Shown: one piece after another, positions 45,342 to 53,466 of the stretch
Position numbering within the stretch: the stretch's first letter is position 1
Layout: each line of letters begins with the position of its first letter
From: Amycolatopsis sp. EV170708-02-1
GTDB lineage: Bacteria; Actinomycetota; Actinomycetes; Mycobacteriales; Pseudonocardiaceae
Direction: 5' to 3'
Length of the DNA stretch: 64,000 bases
Assembly: GCF_022479115.1 (NCBI RefSeq)
Contig: NZ_CP092497.1
Span: 62,001 to 126,000, forward strand
Position numbers and translations under genes: made by a program
The notes under the pieces: model-generated
The model's input: the letters and a program-made list of their open reading frames with translations, nothing else
The model's database searches: none
What the model was told of the DNA's origin: nothing

Positions 45342-46361
45342 TCACGGGATTTCGTTCAGGGCGTCGACAAGCGCGGGAACCATCTGCACGCTGCCGTAGC
45401 TCGGATCCATCTGCGCGCCGGGGAGGGTGATGAACCGGTTGCCCGCCACCGCGCCGAGCTTGCTGGTGAGCGGATCCTTCTTCAGGAGGTCGAGCTTCTC
45501 CTGCACAGTGTCGTTGGGCTCCCCGCGGGTCAAGTCGGCCAGGATGATGACGTCGGGATTCCGGGCGGCGACCTCGTCCCAGCTCACCTCGGCCCATTTG
45601 GTCGAAGCGTCGTCGAAGATGTTCTTCACCCCCACGAGTTCGGAGACGCGCTGCGGCAGCCCACCGGGGCCGGCTGCCCACGGGGTTCCCGCGTAGGTGG
45701 AGTAGAACCACATCACCCTCAGTGGCTTGTCCCGCTTCTTGACCTTGCCGAGCGCCTTGTCCACCACGGCCTGTTGTTCGGACGCCAGCTTCTCCCCCGC
45801 GGCGGGCACACCGAAGATCTTGGCCAGCCGCCGGTATTCCTCGTACAGCATCGGGAAGTCGGCGTTGGCGACGCTGACGTGCTTGGCGCAGTCGAACTCG
45901 GTCACGTAGGTCGGCACGCCCAGCTTGTGCAGCTGCTCCCGTTCACCGCCCTGCGCCGCGGTGAGGAAACTCGCGAAGGAGCTGTAGACGAAGTCCGGCT
46001 GCGCCTCCAGCAGCTTCTCGTGTTTGATCGTGTCCTTGGGCGCCGACAGGATCGGGATCTTCTTGTACTGCTCGGCGATATCGTCCGGCACCTTGAAGTT
46101 CTCGTAGCCCGATCCGACGATGCGGTCCCCCACCCCCAGATGGATGAGGATCTCGGCGGCCGTCTGGTTCATCGTGACCGCTCTCTTCGGCGCCGCCTCG
46201 AAGGTCACGTCGATGCCGCAGTTCTTGATGCTGAACGGATAGGCCGTCGCACCCGGCGCCGCTTCCCGCCCGCCCGCTTCGGTGGCCCCGCCGCCCGCAC
46301 AGCCCGCGAGGCCGGCCAGCATCGCCGCGATCATGACACTGATACCCGATTTCATTTTCAT
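45342..46361 (-). CDS. metal-chelate-binding lipoprotein (FepB/BtuF class)
   Basis: This is a 339-residue class-III binding protein. The lipoprotein signal ends LAGLAGC (C21), and the TroA-like two-lobe fold shows KRAVTMNQTAAEILIHLGVG and NPDVIILADLTRG. It is not a ZnuA-type free-zinc binder: there is no His-rich loop. It therefore probably binds a zinc-chelate, consistent with the adjacent chelator biosynthesis genes. It is divergent from the biosynthesis operon and heads the importer-zur operon. Confidence 0.9.
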   Translation of the reverse strand: MKMKSGISVMIAAMLAGLAGCAGGGATEAGGREAAPGATAYPFSIKNCGIDVTFEAAPKRAVTMNQTAAEILIHLGVGDRIVGSGYENFKVPDDIAEQYKKIPILSAPKDTIKHEKLLEAQPDFVYSSFASFLTAAQGGEREQLHKLGVPTYVTEFDCAKHVSVANADFPMLYEEYRRLAKIFGVPAAGEKLASEQQAVVDKALGKVKKRDKPLRVMWFYSTYAGTPWAAGPGGLPQRVSELVGVKNIFDDASTKWAEVSWDEVAARNPDVIILADLTRGEPNDTVQEKLDLLKKDPLTSKLGAVAGNRFITLPGAQMDPSYGSVQMVPALVDALNEIP

Positions 46362-46547
46362 TAAGCGCACGATAGCAGGCCGCGCGCGGACAACGAAGAG
46401 CCTCGGCGGCGTTCGAGATGAGGTCACAGGTGGCGAGCAGTGGACAGCACAGTGTCCTCGGCCACAGGGCGACGCTCGCCCCATCGCACGCTGTTTTCCT
46501 TGCCTGCCAGGAACATCCGTCAGGCCACCGGCGACCGGACGGCCTAT

Positions 46548-46568
46548 TGCACATGATAACCATTTGCA
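46548..46568. promoter_or_regulatory. candidate Zur box upstream of the chelator operon
   Basis: A 21-bp imperfect inverted repeat (TGCA at both ends, 16 of 21 positions symmetric). It contains the 7-1-7 element TGATAACCATTTGCA at 46554-46568, 20 bp before the ATG at 46588. It fits actinobacterial Zur sites and resembles the boxes at 55317 and 55397. Confidence 0.65.
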
Positions 46569-46587
46569 GTAAAACAGGGAGGTGCCC

Positions 46588-47982
46588 ATGCCTCGACAAG
46601 GACAAGGGTCCCTGCTGACCGCTGTCCCACCCTTCCCGCTCACCGCTCTCCGACATCCCGCCGTCTCGTCGCTCCTCGACGATCACCGGGCCCTGCTGAC
46701 CGAACTTCTGGACGGTCTGGGGTCACCTCTGCACGTCGTGCTGCCGGAGGTCTTCGAGGAGAACATCACCGGTCTCCGGCAAGCGTTCGCCGAGACGGGT
46801 GCCGACGTCGACATCCTCTTCGCCAAGAAGGCGAACAAGGCGGACTGCTTCGTCTCCTCGGCCGCCGCCCTCGATGCCGGAATCGACGCCGCCAGCGCCC
46901 CCGAACTGGTCAAAGCACTGGCCGGTGGAGTGCCCGGCCACCGGATCGGCGTCTCCGGCCCGGAAAAGGACGACGCCCTGCACTCTCTCGCCGTCCAGCA
47001 CAACTGCCTGGTCGCGATCGATTCGCTCAGCGAGCTCCGCAGGCTGGCCGCGACGGCCCGGCTCGCCCGACGGCGGGTCCGGGTGCTGCTGCGATCCCGT
47101 ACGACCGGTCAACCGGGCAGCCGCTTCGGTATGGCCGAGGCCGAACGCGACGCGGCCGTCGGCCTTTGCCTCGACCTCTCGGACCACGTGCGTTTCCAAG
47201 GCTTTTCGTTCCATTTGAACGGATATTCCCCGGAGGAACGCGCGACGGCGGCGAACGAGATGATCGAGCACTGCCTCGACGCCAGGCGGCGTGGCGCGCT
47301 TTCCGCCGAAGTGGTCGACATCGGCGGCGGGCTGCCGATGCGCTATGTCGAACCGCGACTCTGGGACGAGTTCCTCCTGCAGAACGAGCCCGCCCACTAC
47401 CACGGAACCAAGGCCGCCAAAGGCTTCTACTTCTATCCGTACGGCGGGCAGCCGACCGCTCAGGCGGCGCGCACACTCATGAACCATCCCGTCGACGGTA
47501 ACGAGAGCCTGTCGGCGAAGGCGGCCCGCAACGGCATCCGCTTCCTCGTCGAACCCGGCCGGTCCCTGTTGGACCAGGCCGGTTTCACCGTGTACCGCGC
47601 ACAGCAGGTCGACGACCGGCGGGACACCGACGGGTACGCGATCGTCACCGTCGCGGGCAACAGCCTCAGCCTCAGCGAACCGTGGTTCAACACCGACTAT
47701 CTCCCGGATCCCGTGCTGCTCTCCGCCGAGCCCGGCGCCGACGAGGTGTTCCCGGCCTGTGTCGCGGGTTCGACCTGCCTGGAGAACGACATGGTGACCT
47801 GGCGGAAGATCGGGTTCCCCCGGCCCGTGCGGCCCGGTGATCACCTGGTCTATCTCAATACGGCCGGTTACCACATGGATTTCCTCGAATCACGGTTCCA
47901 CGACACCCCGCTGCCGTCGAAGGCCGTCATCCGGCTCGGCGACGGCGACGCGCCACCACGCTGGCGACTCGACGGAATCTGA
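46588..47982 (+). CDS. PLP-dependent decarboxylase, LysA/ornithine-decarboxylase fold (zincophore pathway)
   Basis: This is a 464-residue alanine-racemase-fold decarboxylase. The PLP lysine lies in DILFAKKANKAD; GFSFHLNGY, VVDIGGGLPM and the C-terminal EPGRSLLDQAG and CLENDMVTW are family landmarks. I chose ATG 46588 because AGGGAGG lies 5 bp upstream. In this operon it could remove the carboxylate from N-(2-amino-2-carboxyethyl)-aspartate, giving the ethylenediamine backbone of EDDS. That step is inferred from the operon composition; the family alone would allow diaminopimelate or other D-amino-centre substrates. Confidence 0.85.
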   Translation: MPRQGQGSLLTAVPPFPLTALRHPAVSSLLDDHRALLTELLDGLGSPLHVVLPEVFEENITGLRQAFAETGADVDILFAKKANKADCFVSSAAALDAGIDAASAPELVKALAGGVPGHRIGVSGPEKDDALHSLAVQHNCLVAIDSLSELRRLAATARLARRRVRVLLRSRTTGQPGSRFGMAEAERDAAVGLCLDLSDHVRFQGFSFHLNGYSPEERATAANEMIEHCLDARRRGALSAEVVDIGGGLPMRYVEPRLWDEFLLQNEPAHYHGTKAAKGFYFYPYGGQPTAQAARTLMNHPVDGNESLSAKAARNGIRFLVEPGRSLLDQAGFTVYRAQQVDDRRDTDGYAIVTVAGNSLSLSEPWFNTDYLPDPVLLSAEPGADEVFPACVAGSTCLENDMVTWRKIGFPRPVRPGDHLVYLNTAGYHMDFLESRFHDTPLPSKAVIRLGDGDAPPRWRLDGI

Positions 47983-48011
47983 GCGGCCTCGAAACAAAGG
48001 AGAAATCCCGA

Positions 48012-48989
48012 ATGTCACAGAACTACGCCGAGCCCGGCCAGTTGTGGTTGCTGCCGCAGTCGCAGCAAGACGGGCTGGACTTCGACTACCGGCAGGTGCT
48101 CAAGGTCGTCGAACAGGCCTACTGCGCGGTCCGTGAACGTGGGTCGGACAGCCCGGTCAAGACGATCATCGAAGACCCGGACGACCACTCGCTGAGCTAC
48201 TCGATGGTGGCCAGGGACGCTGCCAGCGACACCGTGTGTTTCAAGGCCGTCTACGAATTCGACCCGAGCCGCCGCCGGGACGAATACCGGTTCCACTCCT
48301 TCATCTTCATCGCCGACGACACCACCGGGGCGCCGATCGCGCTGATGGACGTGGTGAAGCTCGGGCCGTTGCGGTCGTCGGCCACGAGCGCCCTGTTCGC
48401 CCGCGCGGCCTGCCCTGACGCCCGCACCGCCCTGGTCGTCGGTACCGGCGTGCAGGGGCAGATCGCCCTGCCGATGCTGCTCGCGGCGTTGCCGGATCTG
48501 GAGCGCCTGCAGGTGTTCGGCACCTATCCCGAGGGGTTGCGCGCCGTACAGGACAGTGTCGAGGGCCGCGACGTCGAGATCGTCGACGACCTGGAGAAGG
48601 CCGCGGGCCAAGCCGACATCCTGATCGGCACCTCCGGCCTGTCCGTGACGCAAACGGTCCAGCGCGACTGGGTGAAACCGGGATCGATCTCCGTGTTGCT
48701 CGGATACGGCGTACACGACGTGTTCCACGGCGCGGACTACCGGATCGCCACCAACACCACCCAGATGCACGTCACCTGCGGCAAACTGCGTGCCCCGGAC
48801 GGCAGCCTGCCACCGGTGGACGCCGAACTGCCGGACATCCTGCTCGGCCACACGCCCGCCCGGCGCGATCCCGGTGACGTGGTTTTCGCCTACAACAGCG
48901 GGATGGCGGTCACCGACGCCGCGCTGGGCCGGTACATCGCCGATCTCGCGCTGGCGGCCGGGCGCGGGGAAAGGGTCAACTTCTGGTGA
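48012..48989 (+). CDS. SbnB-like ornithine-cyclodeaminase-family dehydrogenase (zincophore pathway)
   Basis: This is a 325-residue ornithine cyclodeaminase/mu-crystallin-family protein with an NAD-binding motif ALVVGTGVQGQIA near residue 140. SbnB of staphyloferrin B synthesis belongs here and oxidises an amino-acid adduct. Run in reverse, the same chemistry reductively joins an amine to a 2-oxoacid. In an EDDS-type pathway it could couple the aminoethyl-aspartate intermediate to oxaloacetate. A clear AAAGGAG ribosome-binding site precedes the ATG, 29 bp after the decarboxylase stop. Confidence 0.85.
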   Translation: MSQNYAEPGQLWLLPQSQQDGLDFDYRQVLKVVEQAYCAVRERGSDSPVKTIIEDPDDHSLSYSMVARDAASDTVCFKAVYEFDPSRRRDEYRFHSFIFIADDTTGAPIALMDVVKLGPLRSSATSALFARAACPDARTALVVGTGVQGQIALPMLLAALPDLERLQVFGTYPEGLRAVQDSVEGRDVEIVDDLEKAAGQADILIGTSGLSVTQTVQRDWVKPGSISVLLGYGVHDVFHGADYRIATNTTQMHVTCGKLRAPDGSLPPVDAELPDILLGHTPARRDPGDVVFAYNSGMAVTDAALGRYIADLALAAGRGERVNFW

Positions 48990-49050
48990 GCACCGGCACG
49001 ATCGAGACCGGCGCCTTCCCGAGGCCCCGGCATCGGGGGGCGATCGTCCC

Positions 49051-50192
49051 ATGAACCACGTCCTCGAACCGGCGACCTCGATCTCCTTGGTACGCCAAGA
49101 GGTTCTGGGCCTGCCCGCCTACGATCCAGGCGCCGACCCGGACGAGGTGGCCCGGGTCAGCGGCACCGGCCGCGTGATCAAATTGTCCAACAACGAGAGC
49201 CCGTTCGGTGTCTCCCCAGCGGTCGCCGAAGCCATGCGGCTGCGCCTGGCCGACGGATTCTCCCGCTATCCCGACCCCACCGGCAAACGGCTGGCCGAGA
49301 CGATCGGGCGGACGCTGGCCGTACCGGCCGGTCACGTCGTGCTCGGCAACGGTTCGGAGAACATCCTGGAACTGCTGTGCCAGGCCGTACTCGATCCGGG
49401 TGACCTGGTCACCACCCAGGCGCCGGGGTTCAGCCTGCACGAGATCTTCCCGCGCATGATGGGCGCCCGGGTCGAGAAGGTCCCGGTCACCGCCGGGTTC
49501 GGCTTCGACGCGGGCGCCTGGCGCGACGCCCTCGCCGCGGGTCCGAAACTCGTGTTCCTCGCCAATCCCTGCAACCCGACCGGCGCGATACTCACCGCCG
49601 GCGAGCTGGAACGCGTCGTGGCCGGCACACCCGAGTCGGCGTTGCTGGTGCTCGACGAGGCCTACTGCGAGTTCGCCCGTCCCGATCCGGAGTACCCCGA
49701 CGGGCTGGCGGTCCTGCGCGGGCAGGACCGGCCGTGGATCGTGCTGCGCACCTTCTCCAAGGCCTACGGATTGGCGGGCATCCGGGTCGGGTTCGGCGTC
49801 GCCTCGGACGCCGGCCTGGTCCACGCACTGAACCGGGTTCGTACCCCCTACAACGTCAACCAGCCGGCCCAGGACGCCGCGATCGCCGCACTGGGCGATC
49901 ACACGCATCTGGCGGACACGGTCCGCCGGACCCGCCTCGAGCTCGCCAGGATCACGGATCGCTTGCGCGGCGCGGGGTTCCGCGTGGCGCCGTCCTCGGC
50001 CAACTTCGTGTTCGTCGACACGGACCACGGCTCCGACTGGGTGGCGAAGGAGCTGCATCGCGCCGGAATCATCGTCAAGGCATGGCGCGAGCCGGGATAC
50101 GAGACCTTCATTCGAGCCTCACTGTCGACCCCGAAGAGAACGACGTCTTCGTCAGGTGCCTGACGGAGATCTGCGCGAAGGGCAAGCGATGA
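49051..50192 (+). CDS. HisC-like PLP aminotransferase (one-base frameshift near the 3' end)
   Basis: This is a ~380-residue fold-type-I aminotransferase of the histidinol-phosphate aminotransferase group: VIKLSNNESPFGVSPAV, VFLANPCNPTGA, LLVLDEAYCEF, and the PLP lysine in RTFSKAYGLAGIRVGFG. As written the frame stops at 50163 after an aberrant tail (STPKRTTSSSGA). Adding one C to CCCC at 50129-50132 restores the family ending (TPEENDVFV) and a stop at 50192, which then overlaps the next ATG as ATGA. In a chelator pathway it could supply oxaloacetate or aspartate. The defect touches only the last ~20 residues and may be a sequence error. Confidence 0.85.
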
Positions 50193-51217
50193 TCAAGGAC
50201 AGGGTGTCCGATCTGGTCGGGCGAACGCCGCTGATCAGACTGGCGGTGGCGGACGGGGCGGGAACGGTCCTGCTGAAGATGGAGCAGTACAACCCCACCG
50301 GCACCGCCAAGATCCGGATGGCCAGGAACATGGTGGACGAGGCCGAGGAGCAGGGACTGCTCGCCCCCGGCGGCTGGCTGGTCGAGGCCACCTCCGGCAA
50401 CACCGGGATCGGTTTGGCGCTCATCGCCGCCGAACGTGGCTACAAGTTCACCGCCGTGGTCGACAACCACGCCAGTATCGACAAATTGCGCGGCATGCTC
50501 GCCTACGGCGCCGAACTGCTCAATGTCTCCGGGGACGAGGACGGCCTGGCCACCGCCGAACGCTACGCCACTGCTCGACGGCTCGCCGCGGAGCAGGGCG
50601 CCTTCTGCACCGCGCAGGACAGCAATCCGGGAAATCCCAACGGATATCGGCCACTCGCCCGCGAGTTGCGTGACGACCTTGGCGAGGACATCGATTACCT
50701 GTTCGGAGCGGTCGGCACCGGCGGTTCGCTGTCCGGCACCGGCCGCGCCCTGCGGGAACACATCCCGGATCTGAGGATCATCGGTGTCGAGCCGGTGGGT
50801 TCCATCGCTTTCGGCGGCGAAGAAGCGCCCTACCACCAAACCGGCACCGGCACACCGGAAGTCTCGGAAATCTGCGACGTCCTCGACTACGACCTGATCG
50901 ACGAAGGGATCAAGGTCAGCGACTCGGAGGCCTTCGAGACCTGCCGCTATCTGGCAAGGAATTTCGGAATTCTGATCGGGGGCTCGGCGGGCGGCGTGGT
51001 GTACAAGGCCTTGGAACGCGCGCGGACCGCCGGACCCGAGACCACCATCGTCGTCCTGGTGTGCGACGGCGGTGAACGGTACTTGGACACCGTGTACAAC
51101 GACGAGTGGATGGCGGCCAAGGGCCTGTTCGACGAGCAGGTCGCCGACCGGCTCGCCGCCATGCTGCGGCCCGCCCCGGCCGACGCCATCAGGAAGGCGC
51201 CCGCGGAAATCCACTGA
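50189..51217 (+). CDS. SbnA-like cysteine-synthase-family enzyme (zincophore pathway)
   Basis: This is a 342-residue fold-type-II PLP enzyme of the CysK/SbnA group. The PLP lysine is K41 in YNPTGTAKIRMA, the cofactor-binding EATSGNTGIG is intact, and GAVGTGGSLSGTG is the phosphate loop. SbnA joins O-phosphoserine with glutamate to make N-(2-amino-2-carboxyethyl)-glutamate. The EDDS pathway is thought to use the equivalent reaction with aspartate. It ends the four-gene operon 46588-51217, followed at once by a strong terminator hairpin. Confidence 0.88.
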   Translation: MIKDRVSDLVGRTPLIRLAVADGAGTVLLKMEQYNPTGTAKIRMARNMVDEAEEQGLLAPGGWLVEATSGNTGIGLALIAAERGYKFTAVVDNHASIDKLRGMLAYGAELLNVSGDEDGLATAERYATARRLAAEQGAFCTAQDSNPGNPNGYRPLARELRDDLGEDIDYLFGAVGTGGSLSGTGRALREHIPDLRIIGVEPVGSIAFGGEEAPYHQTGTGTPEVSEICDVLDYDLIDEGIKVSDSEAFETCRYLARNFGILIGGSAGGVVYKALERARTAGPETTIVVLVCDGGERYLDTVYNDEWMAAKGLFDEQVADRLAAMLRPAPADAIRKAPAEIH

Positions 51218-51232
51218 ATCACCGCGTATCGA

Positions 51233-51270
51233 CGAGCTCGCCCGTTCACCGCCGTGAACGGGCGAGCTCG
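51233..51270 (+). terminator. terminator hairpin of the chelator operon
   Basis: A perfect 17-bp stem (CGAGCTCGCCCGTTCAC at 51233-51249 pairing with 51254-51270) with a 4-nt loop, 15 bp after the operon's last stop and followed by CTTTAC. Confidence 0.85.
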
Positions 51271-51299
51271 CTTTACGGGCCGGGTGCTGCCGCAGTGGC

Positions 51300-51346
51300 G
51301 AGTGGGGAGGTTTTCGGACGTTCAGCGTCCGAAATCCTCCCCACTC
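51300..51346. terminator. long hairpin, 21-bp stem with one mismatch
   Basis: Arms 51300-51320 and 51326-51346 pair over 21 positions with one mismatch and a 5-nt loop (TTCAG). A bidirectional terminator or intergenic repeat. Confidence 0.7.
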
Positions 51347-51472
51347 GGCTGTGAATCGGTCCGTACAAGCTGGATCAGGGTGCCCCCGATCCTCCGTTGA
51401 GCAAAGGTGAAGTGTCGGCGGCGGTCGAAGCCGGCACCCGGTCTCGGAGCTTGGCGTGCTCGTCAGCTGGGC

Positions 51473-51517
51473 CGAAGGGGCCCATCGCCGTGTCTGATGC
51501 GGCGATGGGCCCCTTCG
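51473..51517. terminator. hairpin, perfect 18-bp stem
   Basis: CGAAGGGGCCCATCGCCG (51473-51490) pairs perfectly with 51500-51517 around a 9-nt loop. It lies on the 3' side of the convergent ABC gene pair. Confidence 0.7.
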
Positions 51518-51633
51518 CGTCGTGCAGGTGCCGCGAGCTTCGCGTGATCCGAGGGAGGACACGCGTGATCGGACGGCGATCACGCGTGTCCAGAAGGCGA
51601 TCTCGCGTGATTGAACGCGGAACTCACCATCGG

Positions 51634-53466
51634 TCAGGAAGCGTCCTCGGTCTCGATGAATCCTTCGAGTTGCGAGGCGAGCAGTTCGACATAGGCACCG
51701 TTGCGCGCGACGAGTTCTTCGTGCGTGCCGGTTTCGGCGACGCGTCCATCGGAGATGACGACGATCCGGTCCGCGGTGCGGATGGTGGAGAGCCGGTGGG
51801 CGATCACCAGGGTGGTGCGGCCGTGCCGGGCTTCGTCCATCGCCTCCGTCACCGCCTGCTCGCTGGCGGCGTCGAGGTTGGACACGGCTTCGTCCATGAC
51901 CAGGATGGGAGCGTCCTTCAGCAGCGCTCGCGCGATCGCGATCCGTTGCCGTTGGCCACCGGACATGAGGGCGCCGAGTTCGCCCGCGACGGTGTCGTAG
52001 CCGTTCGGCAGTGTCGTGATGAACTCGTGGGCCTGCGCGGCCCGTGCCGCGGCCTCGACCTCGTCGTCGGAGGCGTCGGCGCGGCCGAGGCGGATGTTGT
52101 CGCGCAGACTGGTGTTGAACAGGAAGGTGTCCTGCGGTACCAGGGTCATGAGGCCGCGCAGGTCTTCCTGGGGGAAGTCGCGGACGTCGTGCCCGCCGAC
52201 GGAAACCGATCCGCCGGTGACGTCCCAGAACCTCAGCAGCAGGTTGGCGCAGGTCGATTTGCCGGCGCCGGAGCGTCCGACCAGTGCGACGGTCTCGCCG
52301 GGACGGACCTCGAAGCTGATGTCCCGTACAGCGGGCCGAAGATCGCTGCGGTAGGCGAAAGTGACGTCGGTGAAGCGGACATGCGGCACGACCGGCCCCT
52401 CCGGCGGGCGGCTGACCAGATCGGTGACCGGGGCGGGCGCGTCGAGCAGCGTGTTGATGCGATCGGCCGACGACGCGACCATCGACAGCTCGCGCGCCAC
52501 CTCGGTCACCTTCAGCACCGGCAGCATCGCCATCGAGGCGAGCACGACGGCGACCGGGAAGAGCGAGCGGTCGAGCTCGCCCGCGATGACGAGCCGTGCG
52601 CCCAGGACGAGCACCACGAGAATCCCCAGCAGGGCGATGGTGTCCGTGGCGGCGTACTCGATACCGCTGCGGCGCCCGTGCGCGGATTTCGCCTTGGCCA
52701 GCCGGACACTCTGTTTGCGCAGCAACCCGAGCCGCTGCGAGTGCGCGCCGAAATTCACCAGTTCGCGCAAGCCCTGGAAGGTGTCGGTGCTGTCGGCGCT
52801 CATCCGGCCGAGAGAGTCACGCAATTCGTTCCCGTGCAGTTCGGCCTGACGCCGCAACCAGGCCGGGACCGAGGCGAGCAGGATCAGGATCGGCACCAGA
52901 ACACAGGCCAGCGACCAGTGGAACCAGCCCAGCGCGACCGTGGTGGCCACCGGGACGGTCGACGCGACGGCCAGCGGGCTGAGCGTGTGGGCGAAGAACA
53001 GCTCGATCTGTTCGACGTCGGAGACCGCGGCCGAGCCGAGGTCACCGGACCGCCGTTCGAGCATGTAGCCGGGCGAGAGCCGTTCGAAGGCGGCGAACAC
53101 CTTCGCCCGGGTGTCGGCCAGCGCGCGGAAGGCCGCGACATGCGCGTACGTGTTGTCGGCGATGCTCAGGACCACCAACGGAAGGATCAGGCAGGCGAGC
53201 GTGATCAGCCAGCCGGTGAGCTGCTCCAGCGAGGCCCCCGACGCCGCCCGCGCGACCACGTACGCGCCGATCCCGGACGATGCGAGCAGGAGCAGCTGGT
53301 GCAGCACCCCGGCCAGGTAGGCCACCGTGATGAGCCGGCGGTGCTCCCCCAGCAGGGGCATCAGGCTCCGCAGCCTGGCGACGAGCGACCGGTCCGACCT
53401 CGGCGGCCCGGCTTCGCTGTGGCTGTGGCCGTGGCCGTGCTCGTGGATGTGGATGGTCGAGGTCAT
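51634..53466 (-). CDS. exporter-type ABC half-transporter with His-rich N-terminus
   Basis: This is a 610-residue protein: a six-helix type-IV membrane domain (~35-330) and an ATPase domain with Walker A GRSGAGKST, signature MSGGQRQRIAIARAL and Walker B ILVMDEAVSNLD. The first 17 residues hold six alternating histidines (MTSTIHIHEHGHGHSHS), a plausible cytoplasmic metal-binding tail. It overlaps the preceding half-transporter gene by ATGA and should form a heterodimer with it. With Zur boxes upstream, the pair may export the chelator or, as for IrtAB in mycobacteria, import the metal-loaded form. Confidence 0.9.
   Translation of the reverse strand: MTSTIHIHEHGHGHSHSEAGPPRSDRSLVARLRSLMPLLGEHRRLITVAYLAGVLHQLLLLASSGIGAYVVARAASGASLEQLTGWLITLACLILPLVVLSIADNTYAHVAAFRALADTRAKVFAAFERLSPGYMLERRSGDLGSAAVSDVEQIELFFAHTLSPLAVASTVPVATTVALGWFHWSLACVLVPILILLASVPAWLRRQAELHGNELRDSLGRMSADSTDTFQGLRELVNFGAHSQRLGLLRKQSVRLAKAKSAHGRRSGIEYAATDTIALLGILVVLVLGARLVIAGELDRSLFPVAVVLASMAMLPVLKVTEVARELSMVASSADRINTLLDAPAPVTDLVSRPPEGPVVPHVRFTDVTFAYRSDLRPAVRDISFEVRPGETVALVGRSGAGKSTCANLLLRFWDVTGGSVSVGGHDVRDFPQEDLRGLMTLVPQDTFLFNTSLRDNIRLGRADASDDEVEAAARAAQAHEFITTLPNGYDTVAGELGALMSGGQRQRIAIARALLKDAPILVMDEAVSNLDAASEQAVTEAMDEARHGRTTLVIAHRLSTIRTADRIVVISDGRVAETGTHEELVARNGAYVELLASQLEGFIETEDAS

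Larger units (their letters stand above)
51218..51633. other. 416-bp convergent gap with three strong hairpins
   Basis: No gene is visible between the SbnA-like gene and the convergent ABC gene. The gap holds three independent long hairpins, listed separately. 51540-51615 also shows three short repeats of the type CGCGTGATC-x-GA. Confidence 0.7.

Noticed and set aside
46588..51217. Staphyloferrin B or L-2,3-diaminopropionate antibiotic pathway
   Set aside because: SbnA- and SbnB-like enzymes fit, but no NIS synthetase, NRPS or citrate synthase is present, and the decarboxylase plus Zur context fits an EDDS-type chelator better.
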